Positions 1 through 6,235 of a DNA stretch of 12,204 nt are shown piece by piece. Each line of letters starts with the position of its first letter. Positions within the stretch are counted from its first letter, which is position 1. Under the pieces are notes generated by a model. The model worked only from the letters and a program-made list of their open reading frames with translations. It ran no database searches and was not told the origin of the DNA. A program made the translations under genes and the position numbers. Source of the stretch: Campylobacteraceae bacterium. GTDB taxonomy: Bacteria; Campylobacterota; Campylobacteria; Campylobacterales; Sulfurovaceae. The stretch spans positions 1-12,204 of the forward strand of contig JALSOO010000055.1 in assembly GCA_026986355.1 (NCBI GenBank). The letters are read 5' to 3'.

Positions 1-635
1 AAAACTTTTAAAATATTTTGATAGCTTGGGGTGTAGTCTAGTCTAAAAACCTTTTTACCATAAAAAATCTCCTGTTCTCGTTGATAAATTGAGCGTAAAA
101 TCTCCTCTATGGCGACATCATCTCTTAGAAATCTGTTATCTTTTTTAATTCTAAGTGGTGTTTGTAATTTTACTTTGATGTTTGGACAAAAGCTGTCTAG
201 TTGAAAGGTTTTGGGGGAAATATCTAATGAGCTAAATGCTCCATTGCTGTAAACCACCTGTTCATTAACGCTCATGGTTATATCTGAAAAGGTATGCTTC
301 TCTTTGGTGAGTCCATTCTCTTTTAAGGTTTTCTCTAACGCACTCAAAACATAAGCCAAGCTCTCACAAGCATCATCAAAGAGAAAAAGCCCAAAATCAA
401 ACTTGCCACTTCCAAGCTCTATTGCAAAACGATACTTATGGAAACTATTGGTCGCTTCATAAAACTTATAATAAAGACAAGAGGAGGAGGCAAAACAACC
501 CTCACAGTTGTAACTAGGATTTATGCAGGTTACTTTTTTAAGGGCGTAGCCCATAGCTCCTCTTATCATTGAGCCTGTGAAGTAGGAGGGTTTATGCGTG
601 GTATTAATGTTTACTGTTATTTTATAGTATTTCAT
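1..635 (-). CDS. cas6: Cas6-family CRISPR pre-crRNA processing endoribonuclease (3' part outside window)
   Basis: The frame is open from ATG at 635 to the left edge, giving 211 codons with no stop, so the C-terminus is missing. The protein begins MKYYKITVNIN, followed by a 'GSMIRGAMGYALKK' segment (about residues 21-34). Next comes a cysteine cluster at C37, C44, C47 and C53, and around residues 154-170 a 'KVKLQTPLRIKKDNRFL' segment. This layout matches the RAMP-type Cas6 family with a Cys-rich finger (CRISPR_Cas6/DUF2276 type), whose members cut CRISPR transcripts within the repeat to release crRNAs, often alongside type III effectors. The glycine-rich C-terminal loop typical of RAMP proteins would lie beyond the edge and cannot be checked. 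The start is the first ATG after a GGGAAGAG purine stretch and a TATAAT box. No CRISPR repeats occur in this window. The family call rests on remembered motifs. Confidence 0.8.
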   Translation of the reverse strand, partial: MKYYKITVNINTTHKPSYFTGSMIRGAMGYALKKVTCINPSYNCEGCFASSSCLYYKFYEATNSFHKYRFAIELGSGKFDFGLFLFDDACESLAYVLSALEKTLKENGLTKEKHTFSDITMSVNEQVVYSNGAFSSLDISPKTFQLDSFCPNIKVKLQTPLRIKKDNRFLRDDVAIEEILRSIYQREQEIFYGKKVFRLDYTPSYQNILKV

Positions 636-678
636 CTCTTCCCTATTTTTAAACTATTTTAACTAAAAAATATTAATG

Positions 679-684
679 ATTATA
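679..684 (-). promoter_or_regulatory. Probable -10 box for the cas6 gene
   Basis: On the minus strand this reads TATAAT, about 43 bases before the cas6 ATG at 635. The leader between them is AT-rich and carries the purine-rich GGGAAGAG just before the start. No convincing -35 hexamer is seen, which is usual for sigma-70 promoters in Campylobacterota. Confidence 0.5.
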
Positions 685-692
685 TAACAAGG

Positions 693-709
693 GAGAGACA
701 AATTCTCTC
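693..709. repeat. Short perfect inverted repeat between divergent promoters
   Basis: GAGAGA (693-698) and TCTCTC (704-709) are perfect inverted arms around a 5-base spacer. It lies just upstream of the cas6 -10 box and in the 140-base gap shared with the divergent radical SAM gene. It could be an operator half-site pair, but six-base arms can also arise by chance in DNA this rich in GAGAG runs. Confidence 0.3.
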
Positions 710-764
710 TAATTAACACTCTTTTTAAGAAAATTTTAATGCGTTCACAATCTATATTTTACGC

Positions 765-770
765 TATAAT
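765..770 (+). promoter_or_regulatory. Consensus -10 box placed for a leaderless transcript
   Basis: A perfect TATAAT ends only 5 bases before the ATG at 776. Transcription normally starts about 6-7 bases after the -10 box, so the first transcribed base should fall at or next to the start codon. No purine-rich ribosome-binding site precedes the ATG. The upstream frame is closed by TAA at 767-769, so an earlier start is impossible. A T-rich stretch precedes the box and no -35 is evident. Confidence 0.55.
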
Positions 771-775
771 TTGAT

Positions 776-1642
776 ATGAAATTTTACCGTATCTATATAG
801 AATTAACAAATATTTGTGGACTTCGTTGCTCTTTTTGTCCGACCAAAGAGCTACCCAATGAGACGATGAGTTTAGAGTTTTTTGAATCCATTATCATACA
901 GGCTAAAGAGTTTACTAATGAGATTGCTTGTCATGTGGTAGGCGACCCTTTGACCCTATCTAATCTAAAAGAGTATTTGGATATTATCCACCGTTATAAG
1001 ATGCGTACGATGCTAACCACTTCTGGTTACTTTATGAAAAAACATAGTTATGATACACTATTTCACCCTTGTGTAAAGCAGATTAATATCTCTCTAAACG
1101 CATTTAATAAAAATGATACCTCTTTTTCATTTGAGCAGTATATGCAACCAATTTTATCTTTTTGTCACGAAAAAATCAGACGTAAAGAGGAGAGTTTTAT
1201 CAATCTTCGTATGTGGAATCTTGATGAGGTTATGAGTGAGAAGAGCTTTAATTTAGAGCTTTTTAATAGGTTAAATAGTGAATTTGGAGTAGATATAAAA
1301 CTAGAGGAGTTAAATCCCAAAGAGAAAAAAAATATACGTTTGGACTATAAAGTACTATTGCATTTTGATAACTATTTTGAGTGGCCATCTCTAGCCAATA
1401 AAAATTATGGTCATGGAAGATGTCAAGGTTTAAGCTCTCATATCGGTATATTGGCTGATGGTAGAGTAGTCCCATGTTGCTTGGATAATGATGCTATAAT
1501 GGAATTGGGAGATTTGAAAATAGAATCATTAGATGAGGTACTACATGGAGAAAGAGCTATCTCCATAAGAGAGGGATTTAAACAAGGCATATGTTCAGAA
1601 GAGATGTGTATGAAATGCTCCTATAAGAGTAGATTTAATTAG
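776..1642 (+). CDS. Radical SAM / SPASM domain protein, substrate unknown
   Basis: 288 aa, apparently complete. The N-terminus carries the radical SAM cluster motif C14-x3-C18-x2-C21, which holds the [4Fe-4S] cluster that cleaves S-adenosylmethionine. 'GDPL' at about 56-59 fits the position of the GGE-type SAM-binding motif. The C-terminal part has a SPASM/twitch-like set of cysteines for auxiliary Fe-S binding: C216, the pair C234-C235 in a 'DGRVVPCC' context, and C273-x4-C278-x2-C281. Members of this group modify peptides or act in cofactor synthesis, but no precursor peptide or partner gene lies next to it, so the substrate cannot be named. There is no ribosome-binding site before the ATG and a -10 box lies 5 bases upstream. 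The gene is divergent from cas6 and its stop directly abuts the convergent gene's stop at 1643. Confidence 0.88.
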   Translation: MKFYRIYIELTNICGLRCSFCPTKELPNETMSLEFFESIIIQAKEFTNEIACHVVGDPLTLSNLKEYLDIIHRYKMRTMLTTSGYFMKKHSYDTLFHPCVKQINISLNAFNKNDTSFSFEQYMQPILSFCHEKIRRKEESFINLRMWNLDEVMSEKSFNLELFNRLNSEFGVDIKLEELNPKEKKNIRLDYKVLLHFDNYFEWPSLANKNYGHGRCQGLSSHIGILADGRVVPCCLDNDAIMELGDLKIESLDEVLHGERAISIREGFKQGICSEEMCMKCSYKSRFN

Positions 1643-2269
1643 TTATTTAAAAATCTCATAAGAGAGAGTATCTCTATTTTTCTGTAGATATTTAAATGCC
1701 TCTTCACTCAAAGAGAAATGAGACATAATATATTGTATCTTAAGAGTATACATACCAAATATAGGATTTTCAGTAATGAAATCTCTTTTGTTCTCTCTAA
1801 AATGAAGTATCTCCTCTAAATGAATATCTTGTTTATCACTTTTGCAGTGAATTAGAAGTACTTCTCTATCTTTTTTAGCAACAAAATGGATATTTTTATT
1901 GTAACTACCTTTCTCTTTGGCATAATCCCAAAGGGTATACCCATCTTGTTTATACTTTTTATAGACTTTGTTTTTATACTCTTCGTTATCAATAGTCTCT
2001 TGTTGAACATTTTGTATAGCTACAAGTAACTCTTTGTCTCCTAGAATTTTTCTATTCCATAAAATCTCTCTCTTCTCTTTTTTAGCTCCTCTCTCTTCTC
2101 CCAATGTAGTTGTATCTAGCCATAAAAAATATTTTCTTTTAAGCCATTTTAGTTTTAGTAATATTTTATTTAACTCTTTTTTCTCTATACCAAAGTATTG
2201 TGCAATCTGTGAACTATTAATGGTAATTGGAGAGATAGTAATTTCATTTGTTTGAGGTACTTTTGACAT
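1643..2269 (-). CDS. Winged-helix protein with a degenerate Mrr-like nuclease fold
   Basis: 208 aa. Residues about 18-65 look like a winged helix ('SQIAQYFGIEKKELNKILLKL', then a wing ending in a TTLGEERG turn). The C-terminal half, about 109-208, follows the Mrr-type PD-(D/E)xK pattern: 'GYTLWDYAKEKG', a strand 'NIHFVAKKD', a strand 'EVLLIHCKS', then a helix and a final 'YIMSHFSLSEEAFKYL' segment like that of small Mrr-like restriction endonucleases. In active members the two strands usually read 'gIDlia' and 'QxK'. Here the Asp is His128 and the Gln/Glu is His141, while Lys143 is kept, so catalysis may be altered or lost. A strong AAGGAG (2276-2281 on this strand) lies 6 bases before the ATG. 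No methyltransferase is adjacent. It might be a nuclease, a DNA-binding regulator or a relic. The fold is read by eye only. Confidence 0.5.
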   Translation of the reverse strand: MSKVPQTNEITISPITINSSQIAQYFGIEKKELNKILLKLKWLKRKYFLWLDTTTLGEERGAKKEKREILWNRKILGDKELLVAIQNVQQETIDNEEYKNKVYKKYKQDGYTLWDYAKEKGSYNKNIHFVAKKDREVLLIHCKSDKQDIHLEEILHFRENKRDFITENPIFGMYTLKIQYIMSHFSLSEEAFKYLQKNRDTLSYEIFK

Positions 2270-2328
2270 TCGTTTCTCCTTATAGTTTTATTGTTTTAAT
2301 ATTTTATAACAACAGAGTAAATGCTTAT

Positions 2329-2369
2329 CTTAAATAGATACTAATTTTGGAGACAAAGTCTATTTTAAG
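2329..2369. repeat. Imperfect inverted repeat upstream of the amidase gene
   Basis: CTTAAATAGA (2329-2338) and TCTATTTTAAG (2359-2369) are inverted copies differing by one extra base, separated by 20 bases that contain a smaller AGAC-AAA-GTCT hairpin. It lies in the 252-base gap between two divergent genes. The rest of that gap is AT-rich, with no open frame or RNA gene that I can see. It may be an operator or merely AT-rich symmetry. Confidence 0.35.
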
Positions 2370-2521
2370 CTGTTTCTCCCACATCATTTAATTATAAAAA
2401 GTAATTGTGTAGTTAATTTTGTGTTTTTATATTTTTAAAGAAATAATTTTATAAATTATATGTGATATATCTATAGAACATGCTAAGATTCTTTATAAAT
2501 TAAATAGGGAGCATAACTGTT

Positions 2522-3568
2522 TTGATAAAAAAAACTATATTGATACTGCTCTTTTTGGCTTTTTGGGTTTCTACCCTCTCTGCTCAAAAAGATAACTATC
2601 TAAAATCTACAAATTTAAAGGGTAACACCCTTACTCTGACATTCAAATATAAAGTTGATAATGTTAAGTTTTTTACCTTTAAACATAAAGGTATTATAAA
2701 ATATGTTTATGATATTAAAAATGCTGTATTACCACATACATTAAGTATTAAAGATTATAAATATGCTGGTGTAAGTGCATTTAAAATGGGGCAATTTTCA
2801 AAAAACTATCTACGTGTGGTTATTGAATCTAAATATAGTAACTATAATACCTATGCCATTCATGGAAAAAACTTACTCTTTAAATTACCCAAAGTAAAAA
2901 AGGCTAAGTCAATTATACCTAAAGGCAAAGGCAAAAAGATAGATAAAAACTCTCCTCGTATTGTTATTGATGCAGGTCATGGTGGTTATGATATTGGAGC
3001 TTCACATGGCAAGATTAGAGAAAAAGATATTACTCTACCATTAGCATTGAAACTAGAAAAAGAGTTGAGATATCGAGGCTATAAGACATACATGACTAGA
3101 AAAACAGATAAACATCTCTATCTATATGAGAGAACGGATTATGCCAATAAAAAAAAGGGAAATATATTTATTTCATTACATATGAATGCCTCACCCAAAA
3201 GAAAACATAGAAATTATCTATATAAAGGGATAGAGATTTTTTATTTGAGAGGTAAAAGTAAAAGAAAACGCTATGCTGATAGACGTATCTATACAGGAGA
3301 TTGGAAAAAGAAAAAATCTTATCTTTTAGCAAAAAAAATTAAAAAGAGTATGCTACTTTCTGTAAGAAAAAAACATATTGTTTTAGACAAAGGAGTCAAA
3401 CAGAATAATTTTTGGGTTCTTCGTGGAACTAAAATGCCTTCGATTCTTATCGAAAATGGATATATCAGTGATAAATATGAGGGCAGACGATTAAAGACAA
3501 ATGCTTATCAAAATCTTTTGATTAAAGGGATTGCTAATGGTATAGACAGATATTTTAATAAGAAGTAA
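2522..3568 (+). CDS. Exported N-acetylmuramoyl-L-alanine amidase (AMIN + Amidase_3)
   Basis: 348 aa. It starts at TTG, with AGGGAG 10 bases upstream, and encodes a signal peptide with likely cleavage after 'STLSA' (residue 21). Residues about 27-122 resemble an AMIN domain, the targeting module of periplasmic amidases. A very basic linker (about 123-143) leads to the Amidase_3 zinc domain, which cuts the bond between N-acetylmuramic acid and L-alanine of peptidoglycan during daughter-cell separation. Expected zinc ligands and catalytic residues are present: H153 in 'DAGHGG', E167 in 'REKD', H220 in 'SLHMNAS', and E311 in 'ILIENGY'. An insert rich in Lys/Arg (about 226-285) lies between H220 and E311, where related enzymes often carry a regulatory helix. 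The protein is short for the phylum and strikingly basic. It lies 64 bases upstream of era, in the same direction. It corresponds to the AmiA/AmiC group. Confidence 0.9.
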   Translation: MIKKTILILLFLAFWVSTLSAQKDNYLKSTNLKGNTLTLTFKYKVDNVKFFTFKHKGIIKYVYDIKNAVLPHTLSIKDYKYAGVSAFKMGQFSKNYLRVVIESKYSNYNTYAIHGKNLLFKLPKVKKAKSIIPKGKGKKIDKNSPRIVIDAGHGGYDIGASHGKIREKDITLPLALKLEKELRYRGYKTYMTRKTDKHLYLYERTDYANKKKGNIFISLHMNASPKRKHRNYLYKGIEIFYLRGKSKRKRYADRRIYTGDWKKKKSYLLAKKIKKSMLLSVRKKHIVLDKGVKQNNFWVLRGTKMPSILIENGYISDKYEGRRLKTNAYQNLLIKGIANGIDRYFNKK

Positions 3569-3595
3569 AAAATAGGAGATGCAATCTATATATGC

Positions 3596-3601
3596 TATAC
3601 T
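3596..3601 (+). promoter_or_regulatory. Possible -10 box for era
   Basis: TATACT lies 31 bases before the era ATG in the short gap after the amidase gene, preceded by alternating AT sequence and no -35 hexamer. Transcription would start near 3608, giving a leader of about 25 bases. Read-through from the amidase gene is also possible, as no terminator is visible between the two genes. Confidence 0.35.
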
Positions 3602-3632
3602 ACGAAAAAATTTTACAAAGTGATTATACAAT

Positions 3633-4523
3633 ATGGATAAAAGAACAAAATCAGGATTTATCGCTGTAGTAGGACGACCCAACTCTGGCAAGAGTACACT
3701 TCTCAACTTCTTGGTGGGTGAGAAACTTGCTATGGTTTCAAAAAAGGCTCAAGCGACTAGAAAGCGAATGAATATTATTGTGATGCATAACGAACATCAG
3801 CTTATTTTTGTTGATACTCCAGGTATTCATAAAAAAGAGCGTCTGATTAATGAGTTTATGTTAGAAGAGGCATTAAAAGCGATGGGGGATAGTGATTTGA
3901 TACTATTTTTAGCTCCTATCACGGATAGATTAGATGAGTATAAGAAGTTTTTAGCACTTAAAGAGAGTCAACGAGTTAAACATATTGTTCTGTTGACCAA
4001 GATGGACCATGTACCTCAAGGAAAGATTTTAGAGAAGCTTGGAGAGTATCAGAAGTATCAAGATAGATTTGAAGCTATTATCCCTTTTTCTGTCAATAAA
4101 AAAGTAGGGAAAAAGGCACTACTTGATGAGGTAGTGAAGTATCTACCAGAGTCTCCAGCTCTATTTGATACTGATATTACTACTACAGAGTTTGTTCGTG
4201 ATATATACAAAGAGTTGATTCGTGAATCTATTTTTGAGAATCTATCTGATGAGATTCCTTATGAATCAGATGTAACAATTGAGAAGATTGATGAAGATAA
4301 AGAGATGGATAGAGTCTATGCTACTATTATTGTAGAAAAAGAGACCCAAAAAGGGATTATTGTAGGGAACAGAGGAGAGGGGATTAAACGTGTTGGAAAA
4401 ACAGCACGACAACAACTTGAACTCTTTTCAGGTAAAAGAATCTACTTGGATTTACATGTAGCTGTTAAGAAAGGGTGGAGTAAATCACGTGGAGGATTAG
4501 AAGATATGGGCTATATATTTTAA
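3633..4523 (+). CDS. era: GTPase Era, 16S rRNA-binding ribosome assembly factor
   Basis: 296 aa, the usual length for Era, a GTPase that binds the 3' end of 16S rRNA and helps mature the 30S subunit. The G domain shows G1 'GRPNSGKS' (14-21), a G2 region with A41-T42-R43 where many Eras have TTR, G3 'DTPG' (61-64), G4 'TKMD' (122-125) and a G5 region near 'FSVNK' (152-156). The C-terminal KH domain (about 210-290) contains the RNA-binding loop 'GNRG' (245-248) within 'KGIIVGNRGEGIKRVG' and ends with the familiar 'WSKSRGGLEDMGY'-like tail. G4 has Thr in place of the common Asn, a tolerated variant. The ribosome-binding site is weak. It precedes the pilus-type operon by 176 bases and is probably not cotranscribed with it, given the hairpin and promoter in between. 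Confidence 0.97.
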   Translation: MDKRTKSGFIAVVGRPNSGKSTLLNFLVGEKLAMVSKKAQATRKRMNIIVMHNEHQLIFVDTPGIHKKERLINEFMLEEALKAMGDSDLILFLAPITDRLDEYKKFLALKESQRVKHIVLLTKMDHVPQGKILEKLGEYQKYQDRFEAIIPFSVNKKVGKKALLDEVVKYLPESPALFDTDITTTEFVRDIYKELIRESIFENLSDEIPYESDVTIEKIDEDKEMDRVYATIIVEKETQKGIIVGNRGEGIKRVGKTARQQLELFSGKRIYLDLHVAVKKGWSKSRGGLEDMGYIF

Positions 4524-4525
4524 TA

Positions 4526-4544
4526 CTAAATAACGCTAAATAAC
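4526..4544. repeat. Tandem 9-bp direct repeat with 10-bp period
   Basis: CTAAATAAC occurs at 4526-4534 and again at 4536-4544, separated by one G. The period of 10 bp puts both copies on the same face of the helix, as in binding sites for response regulators and other tandem-binding proteins. It starts 3 bases after the era stop and lies about 155 bases upstream of the next gene. There is no direct proof of function. Confidence 0.45.
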
Positions 4545-4556
4545 TATAAAATCTCC

Positions 4557-4596
4557 TATATATTAATATTAACATATAATGTTGTATTAATATATA
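4557..4596. repeat. Long AT-rich hairpin between era and the pilus-type operon
   Basis: The 12-bp arms at 4557-4568 and 4585-4596 are perfect reverse complements. Inside them AACAT (4571-4575) pairs with ATGTT (4579-4583) around a three-base ATA loop, with a possible T-G pair and a one-base bulge joining the two stems. There is no T-run after it, so it is not a classical intrinsic terminator. It could still be a processing or attenuation hairpin, a 3'-end stabiliser for era mRNA, or a dyad operator. A TATAAT sequence (4575-4580) sits at its tip. Confidence 0.6.
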
Positions 4597-4656
4597 TACT
4601 TAAGAAAACTATCAAATTAATCCCAAATAGTAAGCCATAATTAATTATGTTGTCAA

Positions 4657-4662
4657 TATAAT
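4657..4662 (+). promoter_or_regulatory. Probable -10 box of the pilus-type operon
   Basis: A perfect TATAAT lies 37 bases before the ATG at 4700 and is preceded by TTGTCA only one base away, so a spaced -35 is not evident. Transcription from about 4669 would give a leader that contains the AAGGAG site at 4679-4684. A second TATAAT at 4575-4580, in the hairpin tip, is a less likely alternative. Confidence 0.5.
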
Positions 4663-4678
4663 TTATTTTTATCTTAAA

Positions 4679-4684
4679 AAGGAG
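4679..4684 (+). promoter_or_regulatory. Strong ribosome-binding site with unusual spacing
   Basis: AAGGAG lies 15 bases before the ATG at 4700, longer than the usual 5-10. In frame, an ATT at 4691 lies 6 bases after the site and would add three residues; the frame is closed by TAG at 4688-4690 before that. GTG at 4686 is not usable because it leads to an early stop. ATG is kept as the start, but the rare ATT start is possible. Confidence 0.55.
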
Positions 4685-4699
4685 TGGTAGATTAAAAAT

Positions 4700-6235
4700 A
4701 TGTCAACAGAAATTATTGACCCTAGAATTAAAAAATATAAAAATATTATCACCATTAACCCTTATATTAATAGTTATTACGAATATAAGAATCAAGAGTT
4801 TAAAAAGTTTGATAAATTACTATATGATGATAAACAGTTTACAATCTCTTTTGTGGCAAACAAGGATTTGATTATAGCCTCTTTGGATATTGGTTATGAT
4901 ATTGATGAAGAGGAGATAGAAGATACTGTTTATATGAAAGCCTATGAAGAGTTAGGCTTAGATGAAGAGAAAGAGTACTCTATCTATCATCAAAAAGCAG
5001 ATAATGATAAGGACTCTTCTATATATAATGTTTTTATTTCAGAACCTGAAATTATAGATTCTCATTTTGATACTATTACAGAAGAGATAAAATACATTGA
5101 TTTATTGATACCAGCACCTCTTCTATATGGTACACTTTATAATAATAATATTCTCGAAAATAGAGATGCCCACTGTTATATCTATTTTACTGCCGAGGAT
5201 ACATTTGTAACAGTATATAAAGATGGAAAGTTTATCTACTCTAAATCTATTGAGTTCTCATTAGAACAGATTTACGATAAATATTGTGCTTTGGTCGGAG
5301 AGAAGATTGACAAAGAGGAGTTTTTTGAAATATTAGAATCAGAGGGTTTAAAAACTACAAATACAATCTATCAACAAAATCTTATGAAGCTTTTTGGAGA
5401 GATTTTTTTAAATATAAATGATATTATTATCTATACTAAACGTGCTTTTAATATTCCACATATTACAAAACTATTTTTAGGTTCTGTTAATGCTCCGATT
5501 ATAGGTTTAGGAGATTATGGATACAACTATTTAGGAATTCCTACATTTAATTTGGATTTTAATTTTGATATTAAAAATGATGAGTGGTATGTAGACCAAC
5601 TCCAATATTTTATGGTCAAATCAGGTTTAGATTATCTTGAGGGTTCTAATAATATTGTTAATATTAGTAGTTATCCTAGACCACCAATCTTTGTCAAACG
5701 TTCAAGTGGTCAGTTTCTATTATCTATAGTTGGAGCGTCACTCTTGGCTATTGGATTGCCTTTGGGGTATCTAGTCCCATCTTATACCAATGAAGCATAT
5801 AATTTAAAGTTAAATACAGATAAGCAAAAACTCACCAAAGAGGTAAATAGATACAAGAAGATATTGAGTGATAAACAGTCCATTATAAAATCAGAGAAGA
5901 AAAAGTTAAAAGAGCTTAACTCTATTTTTGACTCCAAAGCAAAGACTCTAACCTCTATCTATCAAAAAAAGGTTAACTACAATTTTAAATCTAATTTCTT
6001 ATATATTTTTGCTAGAGATTTAAAAAAGTTTAAAGTACATGTAGAGAGAATAGAGTCAAAAGATGATACGTTTACGCTACATCTATTGAGTACTGATGAG
6101 AAAGCTATTACAAAATATATTAAATTTATATCAAGTGAGTACTCATTGATGATTGATAGTATCAATATAGAGCGTATTGAGATAGATGATAAAGATAAGT
6201 TTTATCGTGGAGTATTAAAGGTGGCGTACAGATGA
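4700..6235 (+). CDS. GspL / PilM-PilN-like (MshI-like) inner-membrane assembly protein
   Basis: 511 aa, not assignable by a clear signature motif; the call rests on architecture and position. Residues 1 to about 335 are cytoplasmic and acidic, with alternating strands reminiscent of the actin-like PilM/GspL fold (for example 'IYFTAEDTFVTVYKDGKFIYSKSI' spans about 161-184, in the place of the second phosphate-binding turn). The glycine-rich ATP-binding signatures of PilM are not visible. One membrane helix spans about 339-360, followed by a coiled coil (about 366-415) and a C-terminal ferredoxin-like domain (about 430-511) as in PilN/GspL. In type IV pilus and type II secretion machines this protein links the assembly ATPase to the periplasmic PilO/PilP-like proteins. 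It is the first gene of the operon and its stop overlaps the next start as ATGA. Confidence 0.7.
   Translation: MSTEIIDPRIKKYKNIITINPYINSYYEYKNQEFKKFDKLLYDDKQFTISFVANKDLIIASLDIGYDIDEEEIEDTVYMKAYEELGLDEEKEYSIYHQKADNDKDSSIYNVFISEPEIIDSHFDTITEEIKYIDLLIPAPLLYGTLYNNNILENRDAHCYIYFTAEDTFVTVYKDGKFIYSKSIEFSLEQIYDKYCALVGEKIDKEEFFEILESEGLKTTNTIYQQNLMKLFGEIFLNINDIIIYTKRAFNIPHITKLFLGSVNAPIIGLGDYGYNYLGIPTFNLDFNFDIKNDEWYVDQLQYFMVKSGLDYLEGSNNIVNISSYPRPPIFVKRSSGQFLLSIVGASLLAIGLPLGYLVPSYTNEAYNLKLNTDKQKLTKEVNRYKKILSDKQSIIKSEKKKLKELNSIFDSKAKTLTSIYQKKVNYNFKSNFLYIFARDLKKFKVHVERIESKDDTFTLHLLSTDEKAITKYIKFISSEYSLMIDSINIERIEIDDKDKFYRGVLKVAYR

Noticed and set aside
636..775. A CRISPR array next to cas6
   Set aside because: The gap is only 140 bases, contains promoters and a small inverted repeat, and has no repeat-spacer periodicity.
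2034..2255. Plus-strand open frame inside the Mrr-like gene with a hydrophobic translation
   Set aside because: It is antisense to a gene with a strong ribosome-binding site and a plausible fold. The Ser/Phe-rich translation is what antisense of lysine/glutamate-rich codons gives.
2448..2502. Two copies of the 11-base TTTATAAATTA at 2448-2458 and 2492-2502
   Set aside because: The motif is purely A/T in an AT-rich gap and the 44-base spacing has no clear meaning. One copy may simply be the amidase -10 region. Chance is likely.
3579..3623. A 14-codon frame beginning with ATG right after AGGAG, upstream of era
   Set aside because: The ribosome-binding site touches the ATG with no spacer, and the peptide overlaps the probable era promoter. 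A leader peptide cannot be supported.
4557..4600. Reading the AT-rich hairpin as an intrinsic terminator of era
   Set aside because: The stems are almost all A-T pairs and no T-run follows on the plus strand, so the standard criteria fail. It is kept only as a structural element.
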